Shown here in pieces: positions 47,770-57,276 of a DNA stretch of 64,000 nt. A model generated the notes under the pieces. That model saw nothing but the letters and a program-made list of their open reading frames with translations, had not been told where the DNA came from and did no database searches. Source of the stretch: Pelomonas sp. Root405 (GTDB lineage: Bacteria; Pseudomonadota; Gammaproteobacteria; Burkholderiales; Burkholderiaceae_C); assembly GCF_001425165.1 (NCBI RefSeq), contig NZ_LMDU01000016.1:172931-236930 (forward strand), given 5' to 3'. How positions within the stretch are numbered: the stretch's first letter is position 1; the number at the start of each line of letters is the position of its first letter. The position numbers and the translations under genes were made by a program.

Positions 47770-50007
47770 ATGACCGCCGAAAAGACCCAGATCGTTTACA
47801 CCCTGACCGATGAAGCACCGCGCCTGGCCACTGCCTCGCTGCTGCCGGTCGTCCAGCGCTTCGCGGCGCAAGCTGGGATCGATGTCGTCACCAGCGACAT
47901 CTCGGTGGCCGGCCGCATCCTGGGCCAGTTCCCCGAGCCGCTGACCGAAGAGCAGCGCGTGCCCGACAACCTGGCCGCCCTCGGCAAGCTGACGATCCGG
48001 CCCGAGGCCAACATCATCAAGCTGCCCAACATCAGCGCCTCGGTGTCGCAGCTGAAGGCAGCCATCAAGGAATTGCAGGACAAGGGCTACAAGATCCCCG
48101 ACTACCCCGAGGCGCCGAAGACGGATGAAGAGAAGGACATCCGCGCGCGCTACAACAAGTGCATCGGCTCGGCCGTGAACCCGGTGCTGCGCGAAGGCAA
48201 CTCCGACCGCCGCGCGCCCAAGGCGGTCAAGGAATACGCACGCAAGAACCCGCACCGCATGGACGAGTGGAGCCAGGCCTCGCGCTCGCACGTCTCGCAC
48301 ATGCATGACGGCGACTTCTATCACGGTGAAAAGTCCATGACCATGGACCGCGCGCGCGACGTGAAGATGGAACTGATCACCAAGAGCGGCAAGGCCATCG
48401 TGCTCAAGCCCAAGGTGTCGCTGATGGACCGCGAGGTGGTCGACTCCATGTTCATGAGCAAGAAGGCGCTGCTGGCCTTCTATGAGAAGGAGATCGAGGA
48501 CGCGCGCAAGACCGGCGTGATGTTCTCCCTGCACGTCAAGGCCACGATGATGAAGGTGTCCCACCCCATCGTCTTTGGCCACTGCGTGCGCATTTTCTAC
48601 CGCGAGGCCTTTGAGAAGCACGCCAAGCTGTTCGACGAGCTGGGCGTCAACGTCAACAACGGCATGGTGGACCTCTACACCAAGATCGCCACGCTGCCGC
48701 AGAGCAAGCAGGACGAGATCAAGCGCGACCTGCACGCCTGCCACGAGCACCGTCCCGAGCTGGCCATGGTCGACTCGGCCAAGGGCATCACCAATTTCCA
48801 CTCGCCCAACGACGTCATCGTCGACGCCTCCATGCCGGCCATGATCCGCAGCGGCGGCAAGATGTACGGTGCCGACGGCCGCCTCAAGGACGTCAAGGCC
48901 GTCATGCCCGAGTCGACCTTCGCCCGCATTTACCAGGAGATCATCAACTTCTGCAAATGGCATGGCGCCTTCGACCCGCGCACGATGGGCACCGTGCCCA
49001 ACGTCGGCCTGATGGCCCAGCAGGCCGAGGAGTACGGCTCCCACGACAAGACCTTCGAGATCCCCGAAGACGGCGTGGCCAACATCACCGACCTGGCCAC
49101 CGGCGAAGTGCTGATGAGCCAGAACGTCGAGCAGGGCGACATCTGGCGCATGTGCCAGTGCAAGGACGCGGCCATCCGCGACTGGGTCAAGCTGGCTGTC
49201 ACGCGCGCCCGCAACTCGGGCATGCCGGTCGTCTTCTGGCTGGACGCCTACCGCCCGCACGAGGCGCAGCTCATCACCAAGGTCAAGATGTACCTGCATG
49301 AGCACGACACGACCGGGCTGGACATCCAGATCATGAGCCAGGTGCGCGCGATGCGTCACACGCTGGAGCGCGTCATCCGCGGCCTGGACACCATCAGCGC
49401 CACCGGCAACATCCTGCGCGACTACCTGACCGACCTCTTCCCCATCATGGAGCTGGGCACCTCGGCCAAGATGCTGTCCATCGTGCCCCTGATGGCCGGC
49501 GGCGGCATGTACGAAACCGGCGCTGGCGGTTCAGCACCCAAGCATGTGCAGCAGCTGGTGGAGGAAAACCACCTGCGCTGGGACTCGCTGGGCGAGTTCC
49601 TGGCCCTGGCCGTGAGCCTGGAAGACGTCGGCATCAAGACCAAGAACGCCAAGGCCAAAGTGCTGGCCAAGGCCCTGGACACGGCCACCGGCGAACTGCT
49701 GGACAGGGCCAAAGGCCCCAGCTCCAAGACCGGCGAGATCGACAACCGCGGCAGCCACTTCTACCTGACGATGTTCTGGGCGCAGGCCCTGGCCGAGCAG
49801 ACCGAGGACGCCGAGCTGGCCGCGCGCTTCAAGCCGCTGGCGGACTCGCTGACGGCCAATGAGGCCAAGATCACGGCGGAGCTCAAGGAAGTCCAGGGCA
49901 AGCCGGCCGACATCGGCGGCTACTTCCTGCCGGACGTGGCCAAGCTGGACAAGGTGATGCGCCCGAGCGCGACGTTCAACGCGGCGCTGGAGTCGCTGGC
50001 GAGCTGA
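47770..50007 (+). CDS. NADP-dependent isocitrate dehydrogenase, monomeric type
   Basis: A 745-residue enzyme of the monomeric IDH class, which is unrelated in sequence to the dimeric type. [19 protein letters not shown], NCxxx-type region [23 protein letters not shown] and [18 protein letters not shown] are class signatures. It decarboxylates isocitrate to 2-oxoglutarate with NADP. A homodimeric isocitrate dehydrogenase gene lies about 400 bp away on the opposite strand, so the cell has both. The start ATG 47770 was chosen as the first with a family-like N-terminus; it has no strong ribosome-binding site. Confidence 0.95.
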   Translation: MTAEKTQIVYTLTDEAPRLATASLLPVVQRFAAQAGIDVVTSDISVAGRILGQFPEPLTEEQRVPDNLAALGKLTIRPEANIIKLPNISASVSQLKAAIKELQDKGYKIPDYPEAPKTDEEKDIRARYNKCIGSAVNPVLREGNSDRRAPKAVKEYARKNPHRMDEWSQASRSHVSHMHDGDFYHGEKSMTMDRARDVKMELITKSGKAIVLKPKVSLMDREVVDSMFMSKKALLAFYEKEIEDARKTGVMFSLHVKATMMKVSHPIVFGHCVRIFYREAFEKHAKLFDELGVNVNNGMVDLYTKIATLPQSKQDEIKRDLHACHEHRPELAMVDSAKGITNFHSPNDVIVDASMPAMIRSGGKMYGADGRLKDVKAVMPESTFARIYQEIINFCKWHGAFDPRTMGTVPNVGLMAQQAEEYGSHDKTFEIPEDGVANITDLATGEVLMSQNVEQGDIWRMCQCKDAAIRDWVKLAVTRARNSGMPVVFWLDAYRPHEAQLITKVKMYLHEHDTTGLDIQIMSQVRAMRHTLERVIRGLDTISATGNILRDYLTDLFPIMELGTSAKMLSIVPLMAGGGMYETGAGGSAPKHVQQLVEENHLRWDSLGEFLALAVSLEDVGIKTKNAKAKVLAKALDTATGELLDRAKGPSSKTGEIDNRGSHFYLTMFWAQALAEQTEDAELAARFKPLADSLTANEAKITAELKEVQGKPADIGGYFLPDVAKLDKVMRPSATFNAALESLAS

Positions 50008-50023
50008 CCAAGCTGCGCCAATG

Positions 50024-50050
50024 AAACGGGGCGCCATCGGCGCCCCGTTT
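50024..50050 (+). terminator. Terminator of monomeric IDH gene
   Basis: A perfect 12-bp stem AAACGGGGCGCC / GGCGCCCCGTTT with a 3-base loop, followed by T-rich sequence. It is 17 bp downstream of the stop. Confidence 0.85.
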
Positions 50051-50082
50051 TGCTTTCGCGACCGTCCCGGTAACGAGCGAAC

Positions 50083-50358
50083 TCAATGCATCCAGACCTT
50101 GCGGTTCGCATCCACGGGGGGCTGCGGCTTCAAGGCGTCCCGGACGCGCTCGACCGTGGCCGGCGAGTCCTTGTCATCAACCGACACGACCAGCCGAAGC
50201 CAGGCGGCTTTGCTGCGGTCGGCCTCGCGCCGCGTCCAGCACCAGACTTCCGCGCCCAGTTGACCCGACCGATCCGCCAGGCGAACTTCGTCGAAGTCCG
50301 CGCCCTGATAGACCAGCAACTGGTCTTCGGCCACATAGGTAGTGAGGTACTCCGGCAT
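50083..50358 (-). CDS. Hypothetical small protein
   Basis: A 91-residue protein starting MPEYLTTYVAEDQLLVYQGADF. No signal or membrane segment is present. The C-terminus contains the charged and polar stretch RVRDALKPQPPVDANRK. A ribosome-binding GGAG lies seven bases upstream of the ATG. The gene is downstream of icd on the same strand (57 bp), so it could be cotranscribed with it. I do not recognise the family, and it should be treated as hypothetical. Confidence 0.65.
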   Translation of the reverse strand: MPEYLTTYVAEDQLLVYQGADFDEVRLADRSGQLGAEVWCWTRREADRSKAAWLRLVVSVDDKDSPATVERVRDALKPQPPVDANRKVWMH

Positions 50359-50415
50359 GCTCGGGCTCCAGACGTTGAATCGGCCGACGGCCAATGATGC
50401 GCCGCCCCGGTGGCG

Positions 50416-51672
<1,257 letters not shown>

Positions 51673-51732
51673 GGCGTGTGGGCTTTCGCGCAAAGGCGAT
51701 TCAAGACGAAACCTCGCGAGTTTATGGCCGCG

Positions 51733-52359
51733 TCAGCAGGCCAGCAGCAGGCGTTCCCACACGCCGTGCGCCAGGCCCCAGGCGGCGCCCGCGGCCAGCG
51801 CGAGGCCGGCCAGGCGCAGGGCCGGCGTGGCGCCGTCGCCGCCGCGCTTGAGCAGCCGCGCCCGCCACAGCGGCGCGATGACAAGGCCGGGCGTGCTGGC
51901 CAGCGCAAAGCCCGCCATGGCCGCCGCACCGCTTGAAGGCGAGCCCGACAGCCCTGCCAGCAGCAGCGCCGCATGCAGCAGCCCGCAAGGCATGGCCACC
52001 CAGGCCATGCCGGTGGCGAACGAATGGCGGGGCTGGGGGCGCCAGCTCACCGCACCCAGCCAGGCCGGCGCGCGGCCCCGCACGAGCAAGCTCAGGCCCA
52101 GCAGCAGCAGCGCCGCCTGCAGCAGCGCCCAGGCCGGTTGAAGAAAGCTCATGCCCTGCGCGGCCCGCGCCAGCGCCTCGGCCGAGGCCGCCGCAACCGC
52201 CCCGCCCGCCGCATAACCCAGCAGTCGACCGGCAAGCAGCCGCGCCGGGCGCTTGCCACTGGCCAGCGCACAAGGCGCACTGCACATGGCCGCGCAATGC
52301 GGTAGGCCCGCCAGACCCATCAGCGTGGCGGACGCGATCAGCGCGGCGTCCAAGGCCAT
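51733..52359 (-). CDS. SafE/TauE-family membrane protein (cbb3-linked type)
   Basis: A 208-residue polytopic membrane protein with about 6 hydrophobic segments. An early GLPHCAAMCSAPCAL holds a HCxxMC motif that recurs in SafE-like proteins found near cbb3 oxidase genes and could bind copper. Its location just downstream of hemN and fnr, and near ccoG and ccoOQP, supports a role in oxidase maturation, but this is inferred. It is often annotated as a sulfite exporter, which I do not assume. The start at 52359 is the first ATG after a long structured spacer. Confidence 0.8.
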   Translation of the reverse strand: MALDAALIASATLMGLAGLPHCAAMCSAPCALASGKRPARLLAGRLLGYAAGGAVAAASAEALARAAQGMSFLQPAWALLQAALLLLGLSLLVRGRAPAWLGAVSWRPQPRHSFATGMAWVAMPCGLLHAALLLAGLSGSPSSGAAAMAGFALASTPGLVIAPLWRARLLKRGGDGATPALRLAGLALAAGAAWGLAHGVWERLLLAC

Positions 52360-52395
52360 CAGAAGCTGCGAAGGGGCTCGGCGCGTCCGAGCAGA

Positions 52396-52486
52396 CCGCG
52401 ACAGTGCCGCCAATCAAGGCGCAAAGCACAGCCGTAGCTCGGGCTACGGCGAGCATTTGCAACGCAGAGTGGCGGTGCTGCCGCGG
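52396..52486. repeat. Long imperfect inverted repeat between hemN and SafE-like gene
   Basis: Two roughly 42-base arms, beginning CCGCGACAGTGCCGCCA and ending TGGCGGTGCTGCCGCGG, fold around a perfect core GCCGTAGC-tcgg-GCTACGGC (52431-52450). It is in the 162-bp spacer after hemN. There is no T-tract. It may be a dispersed repeat, a processing signal or a structured leader. Confidence 0.6.
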
Positions 52487-52521
52487 GATGAGCGGGCGTG
52501 CAGAGTTCGTTCACAGCTTCT

Positions 52522-53928
52522 CTAGATGATCTTCGAGAAGCGCTCGCGGCTCGCGTCGGCCTGGCAGTAGCGGTCGAACACCAGCGCGACGGCGCGCACG
52601 AAATACCAGCCCAGCGGCGTGACCTGGATGGCGCCCGGCTCCAGCGTGACGAGCCCCTGCTCCGCCAGCTGAGTAAGCCGGGTCAGCTCCGGCGCGAAGT
52701 AGGTCGGCACGTCGACGAGGTAGGAGGCCGCGATGGACTCGAACTCGACCCGACCCTGGCACATCAACGCCATGATGACCGCCCGGCGCAGCAGGTCGTC
52801 GCGCGTCAACGCCAGGCCGCGCTGCACGGGCAGTTGCTGCAGCTTCAGCGCGTCCTCGTACTCTTCAAGCGTCTTGGCGTTCTGCGCATAGGTCGCGCCT
52901 ACGCGGCTGATGGCCGACACGCCCAGGCCGACGAGGTCGCAATCCGGTTGCGTTGAATAGCCCTGGAAGCCGCGGTGCAGCAGGCCCTGGCGCTTGGCCA
53001 CGGCCAGTGGATCGTCGGGCAGCGCGAAATGGTCCATGCCGATGAAGGTGTAGCCCTCGCCCAGCAGCGCGCTGATGGCGCCCGACAGCATGGCCAGCTT
53101 GTCGCCCGCCGGCGGCAGCAGCTCGGCCACGATGCGGCGCTGCGGCTTGAAGCGCTGCGGCAGGTGGGCGTAGGCATACATGGCGATGCGGTCGGGCCGC
53201 AGCTCGGCCACCTGGGCAATGGTGCGGGCGAAGCTCTGGGGCGTCTGCAGCGGCAGGCCGTAGATCAGGTCGACATTGGTGGACGCAAAGCCCAATTCTT
53301 TGGCCTGCTGCATCAGCCTGGCGACCTGCTCCAGCGGCTGCACGCGGTGCACCGCCTTCTGCACGGCGGAATCGAAGTCCTGCACGCCGAAGGACAGGCG
53401 GTTGAAGCCCAGCAGGCGCAGGTGCGTCAGGCGCTGCAGGTCCACGGTGCGGGGGTCGACCTCGATGGACAGTTCGGCACCGGGCAGCAGCTTGAAGCGG
53501 CGGCGCAGCGCGTCCATCAGCGCACTCAGCTCGGCGTCGGACAGGAAGGTCGGCGAACCACCACCCAGGTGCAGCTGCGACACCGGCGCAACACCTCCGG
53601 AACCCGCGCCGAGCGCCTCGGCCACCAGGTCCATTTCCATGTTCAGCGCGGCCAGGTAGGGCGCGGCGCGCTCGTGGTGCTTGGTGATGATCTTGTTGCA
53701 CGCGCAGTAGTAGCAAAGCTGCTCGCAGAACGGGATGTGCACGTAGACCGACAGCGGCTGGGCCGTGCCGCGCTGGCGCAGCGCCTGCAGGTGCTGGGCG
53801 CCCTGATAGGCCTCGACGAAGCGGTCGGCCGTCGGGTAGGAGGTGTAGCGCGGCCCGACCACGTCGTGGCGCCGGATGTTGGCGTCAAGCAGGTCGGCAT
53901 CGAGGGGGCGTTCGGTCACAGCAGCCAT
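52522..53928 (-). CDS. hemN: Oxygen-independent coproporphyrinogen III oxidase
   Basis: A 468-residue radical SAM enzyme of anaerobic heme synthesis. The SAM-cluster motif VHIPFCEQLCYYCACNKI (CxxxCxxC plus extra Cys) and the QLHLGGGSPTFLSD region are clear; RPDRIAMYAYAHLPQRFKPQRR matches HemN. The first plausible start is MAAVTERPLD at 53928. It is divergent from fnr with an FNR-type box between them, fitting its oxygen-sensitive chemistry. It provides heme for the cbb3 oxidase under low oxygen. Confidence 0.96.
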   Translation of the reverse strand: MAAVTERPLDADLLDANIRRHDVVGPRYTSYPTADRFVEAYQGAQHLQALRQRGTAQPLSVYVHIPFCEQLCYYCACNKIITKHHERAAPYLAALNMEMDLVAEALGAGSGGVAPVSQLHLGGGSPTFLSDAELSALMDALRRRFKLLPGAELSIEVDPRTVDLQRLTHLRLLGFNRLSFGVQDFDSAVQKAVHRVQPLEQVARLMQQAKELGFASTNVDLIYGLPLQTPQSFARTIAQVAELRPDRIAMYAYAHLPQRFKPQRRIVAELLPPAGDKLAMLSGAISALLGEGYTFIGMDHFALPDDPLAVAKRQGLLHRGFQGYSTQPDCDLVGLGVSAISRVGATYAQNAKTLEEYEDALKLQQLPVQRGLALTRDDLLRRAVIMALMCQGRVEFESIAASYLVDVPTYFAPELTRLTQLAEQGLVTLEPGAIQVTPLGWYFVRAVALVFDRYCQADASRERFSKII

Positions 53929-53962
53929 GGCCGCACTGTGCCGAGGGCGCGGCGGTCGGGCC

Positions 53963-53976
53963 TTGATCCAGGTCAA
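53963..53976. promoter_or_regulatory. FNR-type box between hemN and fnr
   Basis: TTGATCCAGGTCAA matches the FNR consensus TTGAT-N4-ATCAA at 9 of 10 positions (G instead of A in the right half). It lies 35 bp from both starts, so it could regulate hemN, fnr or both. Confidence 0.75.
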
Positions 53977-54011
53977 CGACGGCGCGGGTCATCCAGCAAA
54001 GAATCAGCGCC

Positions 54012-54791
54012 ATGCTGACCACCCTGCCCCGCGCGATGAACATGCCGAGCACCCCCGACGTGTCCACCGCCGCCCCCACCATGGAGCCGCTCAAGGTCGC
54101 GTGCGCAAGCTGCAACCTGCGCGAGCTTTGCCTGCCCGTGGGGCTCAGTGCCGCCGACCTGGGCCAGCTTGATGGCCTGGTGGACAAGCGACGCAGCGTG
54201 CCGCGCGGCGAGCACCTGTTCCGCAACGGCCAGCGCTTCGAGGCGCTGTACGCGGTGCGCACCGGTTTCTTCAAGACGTGCGTCGGCAGCGAGGACGGGC
54301 GCGACCAGGTGACGGGCTTCCAGATGGCCGGCGAGCTGCTCGGGCTGGACGGCATCAGCAGCGACCAGCACCACTGCGACGCAGTTGCGCTGGAGGACTC
54401 ATCCGTCTGCGTCATCTCCTACAACCAACTCGAAGGCCTTTCGCGCGAGTTCAGCTCGCTGCAGCACGGCTTTCACAAGATCATGAGCCGCGAGATCGTG
54501 CGTGACCACGGCGTCATGCTGCTTCTGGGCAATATGCGCGCGGAGGAGCGCCTCGCCGCCTTCCTGCTCAACCTGACAAAACGGCTGCAGGCACGCGGCT
54601 TCTCGGCGTCCAGCCTGGTGCTGCGCATGACGCGCGAGGAAATCGGCAGCTACCTGGGCCTGAAGCTTGAGACCGTCAGCCGCACCTTCTCCAAGTTCCA
54701 GGAAGACGGGCTGATGGAGGTCAAGCAACGCCAGTTGCGCATCCTGGATCAGGCCGGCCTAGAAGCTCTCGTCAACAACAGTCGCTGTTGA
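54012..54791 (+). CDS. fnr: FNR-family anaerobic regulator
   Basis: A 259-residue CRP/FNR regulator. The four [4Fe-4S] ligands are Cys31, Cys34, Cys40 (CASCNLRELC) and Cys122 (SDQHHC), followed by a dimerisation helix and the HTH TREEIGSYLGLKLETVSRTF with the E..SR contacts to TTGAT. It switches genes for microaerobic growth, likely including hemN and the cbb3 operon. The ATG at 54012 gives an N-terminal extension before the cysteines; shorter starts are possible. An FNR box lies upstream. Confidence 0.95.
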   Translation: MLTTLPRAMNMPSTPDVSTAAPTMEPLKVACASCNLRELCLPVGLSAADLGQLDGLVDKRRSVPRGEHLFRNGQRFEALYAVRTGFFKTCVGSEDGRDQVTGFQMAGELLGLDGISSDQHHCDAVALEDSSVCVISYNQLEGLSREFSSLQHGFHKIMSREIVRDHGVMLLLGNMRAEERLAAFLLNLTKRLQARGFSASSLVLRMTREEIGSYLGLKLETVSRTFSKFQEDGLMEVKQRQLRILDQAGLEALVNNSRC

Positions 54792-54804
54792 AGCCATACA
54801 AAAA

Positions 54805-54830
54805 AGGCCCCGCGGGGGCGCGCGGGGCCT
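54805..54830 (-). terminator. Terminator of BON-domain gene
   Basis: A 10-bp stem AGGCCCCGCG / CGCGGGGCCT with a 6-base loop, followed on the minus strand by a T-tract. It lies 22 bp beyond the BON gene and shortly after the fnr stop, so it may serve both. Confidence 0.85.
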
Positions 54831-54852
54831 GAGATCGAGGAACGACGGAGCT

Positions 54853-55203
54853 TTAGCCGACCTTGATCTCGTTGCGAACTTCCTTCACGCCCGGCACGGC
54901 CTGGGCCAGCTGGACGGCCTTCTGGGCCATCTCGGCGCTGGGGGCGGCGCCCTTGACGACGATCACACCGGCGCTGGTGCTGCTGACGGTCAGCGGCAGA
55001 GCGGACAAGTCCTTGTCCTGCTGCAGCGCGGCCTGGACCTGGCTGGTCAGGGCAGCGTCGCCAGCGGTTTGCGCCTGCGCACCCTGCTGAGCCTGAGCGG
55101 CCGGAGCAGTCGCCGGCGCCGGGTCGGCGGCGAAGGCAGCACCAGCGGCACCTGCCATCAAAGCAGCAGACAGCAGTCGGGCGAAGGTGGATGTGTGTTG
55201 CAT
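54853..55203 (-). CDS. Periplasmic BON-domain protein
   Basis: A 116-residue protein with a Sec signal (MQHTSTFARLLSAALMAGAAGAAFA) and a Gln/Ala-rich linker, then one BON domain: ALTSQVQAALQQDKDLSALPLTVSSTSAGVIVVKG and AQKAVQLAQAVPGVKEVRNEI. BON domains bind phospholipid or other envelope components and occur in OsmY-like stress proteins. It is the gene directly downstream of glrR on the same strand, separated by 199 bp carrying a sigma-54 promoter and GlrR-type site, so it is a probable GlrR target. It ends at a strong terminator. Confidence 0.88.
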   Translation of the reverse strand: MQHTSTFARLLSAALMAGAAGAAFAADPAPATAPAAQAQQGAQAQTAGDAALTSQVQAALQQDKDLSALPLTVSSTSAGVIVVKGAAPSAEMAQKAVQLAQAVPGVKEVRNEIKVG

Positions 55204-55265
55204 GCAGATCTCCTGAAGAAGCGTGAATCAAAAGCGGTACCGGGCGGCACCACGGACAGGCTTAG

Positions 55266-55281
55266 CGCAAGGCCTGTGCCA
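55266..55281 (-). promoter_or_regulatory. Sigma-54 promoter of the BON-domain gene
   Basis: Minus-strand TGGCACAGGCCTTGCG fits the -24/-12 consensus TGGCAC-N5-TTGC, with GG and GC 10 bp apart. Predicted +1 is about 50 bp upstream of the BON start. No competing sigma-70 promoter is apparent nearby. Confidence 0.8.
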
Positions 55282-55366
55282 GCTCTGCTTTCATGTTGTG
55301 AATCAATGACTTGTGAAGTTTTTCACGCGCCAGCGGGAGGCGCCGACCCGATGGCGCCGCATGTTT

Positions 55367-55384
55367 TGTCGCCACGCGGCGACA
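55367..55384. promoter_or_regulatory. GlrR-type activator site (TGTC-N10-GACA)
   Basis: TGTCGCCACGCGGCGACA is a perfect TGTC-N10-GACA palindrome, the motif reported for GlrR in enterobacteria. It is about 120 bp upstream of the predicted start of the BON transcript, a usual enhancer distance. A second near match, ending GACG rather than GACA, is at 55432-55449 inside glrR. Confidence 0.75.
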
Positions 55385-55402
55385 GTTTGGCGCCGCTGCG
55401 GC

Positions 55403-56821
55403 CTAAGTGCTTGATTCACCTGACATCTTCTTGTCGCCTGAACCCGACGCCAGCGCGTCGCCCGCTTCAGCGCGAAACAGTTGCGGGTCCAGCCCGTGCT
55501 TTTGCATCAGCCGATAGAACTCGGTGCGGTTGCGGTCCGCCAGGCGCGCGGCGTCGGCCACGTGGCCAGAGGTGAGCTTGAGCAGTTGGTTCAGATAGTC
55601 GCGCTCGAAACGCTGCTTGGCATGCTGGTAGTTCAGCACTTCCAGCGACGGCATCTGCAGCGCCCGCTGCACCTGGGCCAGCGACACCAGCGGCGCCGTG
55701 GCCAGCACGCAGACCTGTTCGACGGCGTTGTAGAGCTGGCGCGCATTGCCCGGCCAGGGCGCTGTCACCAGCGCCTCCAGCGCGTCCGGCGCAAAACCCT
55801 TGACGGGCTTGCGATGCCGCGCGGCCAGCGTTTGCAAGAAATGCTGGGCCAGCAGCGCGATGTCCTCCCGCCGTTCGGACAGCGGCGGCAGGCGCAGCTT
55901 GACGACGTTGAGCCGGTAAAACAGGTCGGGGCGGAACTGGCCTTCGCTCATCGCCAGCTCCAGGTCGCGGTGCGTCGCCGACAGCACCCGCACGTCGACC
56001 GCCACCGCCTCGTTGCTGCCGACCGGGCGCACCATGCGCTCTTGCAGCACGCGCAGCAACTTGACCTGCAAAGCCAGCGGCATGTCGCCGATCTCGTCGA
56101 GGAAGACCGTGCCGCCGTGCGCGGCCGGGATCAGTCCCTGGCGATGGCCTTGAGCGCCGGTGAAGGCACCCTTCACGTGGCCAAAGAGCTCGGACTCCAG
56201 CAGCGCCTCGGGGATGGCCCCGCAGTTCACGGCGATGAAGGGCTTGTCGGCGCGCGCGCTGGCCTTGTGCAGGGCTCGCGCCAGCAGTTCCTTGCCGGTA
56301 CCGCTGTCGCCGCAGATCAACACGCTCGCGTCCGTCGCCGCCACCAGCCGCGCCTCGGCCAGCACCTCGGCCATGCGCGGGCTGCGGCTGATGATCTCGC
56401 TGCGCCAGGCGTCGCCATTGGTGCTGCTGCCCACCGGCGCCAGGCCGGGCGCGTTGACGCGCAGCGCCTGGTTGATCTTGCCCAGCAGTTCCTTGCCGTC
56501 GAAGGGCTTGGTCAGGTAAGCGTGGGCACCCCGCGTCGTCGCCTCGACGGCATCGGGAATGCTGCCGTGGGCCGTCAGCAGGATGACCGGCAACGACGGG
56601 TGCCGGCTGCGCACCTCGTCGAACAGCGCCAGGCCGTCCAGGCCCGGCAGGCGCACATCGGTGATGACGAGCGACGGCAAGCGAACGGCCAGGTGCGCCA
56701 GGGCCGCCTCCGCGCTGGCGACGGCCTGCACGGCATGGCCCGCAGCAGTCAAGCGCATCGTGATCAGGCGCAGCAGGTCGGCGTCGTCGTCGACAAGGAG
56801 GATGGTGGCTTGTGTACTCAT
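55403..56821 (-). CDS. glrR: Sigma-54-dependent response regulator, GlrR/QseF type
   Basis: A 472-residue NtrC-family regulator: receiver domain with phosphoacceptor Asp55 (ITDVRLPG), AAA+ domain with [13 protein letters not shown] and the sigma-54 contact loop [13 protein letters not shown], and a C-terminal DNA-binding segment [20 protein letters not shown]. It is the last gene of glrK-qseG-glrR (overlapping starts and stops) and has a matching binding site just downstream. GlrR in E. coli controls glmY and rpoE; here the likely target is the BON gene. The annotation follows family and operon structure. Confidence 0.93.
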   Translation of the reverse strand: MSTQATILLVDDDADLLRLITMRLTAAGHAVQAVASAEAALAHLAVRLPSLVITDVRLPGLDGLALFDEVRSRHPSLPVILLTAHGSIPDAVEATTRGAHAYLTKPFDGKELLGKINQALRVNAPGLAPVGSSTNGDAWRSEIISRSPRMAEVLAEARLVAATDASVLICGDSGTGKELLARALHKASARADKPFIAVNCGAIPEALLESELFGHVKGAFTGAQGHRQGLIPAAHGGTVFLDEIGDMPLALQVKLLRVLQERMVRPVGSNEAVAVDVRVLSATHRDLELAMSEGQFRPDLFYRLNVVKLRLPPLSERREDIALLAQHFLQTLAARHRKPVKGFAPDALEALVTAPWPGNARQLYNAVEQVCVLATAPLVSLAQVQRALQMPSLEVLNYQHAKQRFERDYLNQLLKLTSGHVADAARLADRNRTEFYRLMQKHGLDPQLFRAEAGDALASGSGDKKMSGESST

Positions 56822-57276
56822 CGTTTTGCGGGCAGGGTTTGCTCGATGGCCTTCAATGCTTCGAGCTTCTCGTTGAGTTGCTCGTTGCGGCGCTGGCTGT
56901 CGCGCAGTTGCAGCGTCAGCTTGTCGACGTTGTCCTGCAGCCGCCGCTGCTCGGCCAGGCGGGCCGAGATCAGCGCGGCCATGGCCCTCAGTGGTTCGGT
57001 CGGCGCGTCGGTGGCGCCTGCAAGCACTTCGATCTGCGCGGCCGCCTGCGCCAGGTCGGCGCTGCCGCGACCCTGGCTCAAAGTCAGGGCCTTGCGCAGG
57101 TCTTCGACATAGGCGGTCACCGCGCCCAGCTGATCGACCGGCGGTGCGGGCGGCTCGGGGCAGACGGGCGCAGCTGGGGTGGGGTGGGGCGCTGGCGGCG
57201 GCATGGGCATGGGCGTCTGGCAGCCCGCCAGCAACAGCAGCACGACGATCTCAAACAGTCGCTTCATTCGTTTCAT
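56818..57276 (-). CDS. QseG-like lipoprotein
   Basis: A 152-residue lipoprotein (KRLFEIVVLLLLAGCQ is the lipobox) with a Pro-rich linker and a long helical tail LAEQRRLQDNVDKLTLQLRD that could form a coiled coil. Its place between glrK and glrR matches QseG, the outer-membrane lipoprotein of the qseE-qseG-qseF system, although sequence similarity is weak at this level. Start choices are 57276, 57267 and 57282; it overlaps the kinase end by 17-32 bp. Its stop overlaps glrR by 4 bases. Confidence 0.72.
   Translation of the reverse strand: MKRMKRLFEIVVLLLLAGCQTPMPMPPPAPHPTPAAPVCPEPPAPPVDQLGAVTAYVEDLRKALTLSQGRGSADLAQAAAQIEVLAGATDAPTEPLRAMAALISARLAEQRRLQDNVDKLTLQLRDSQRRNEQLNEKLEALKAIEQTLPAKR

Noticed and set aside
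47746-49359. Long minus-strand frame opposite monomeric IDH
   Set aside because: Antisense artefact; the plus strand encodes a complete enzyme with class motifs.
51733-52359. True sulfite exporter
   Set aside because: The HCAAMC motif and location near hemN/fnr/cco favour an oxidase-maturation role over sulfite export, although this is not proven.
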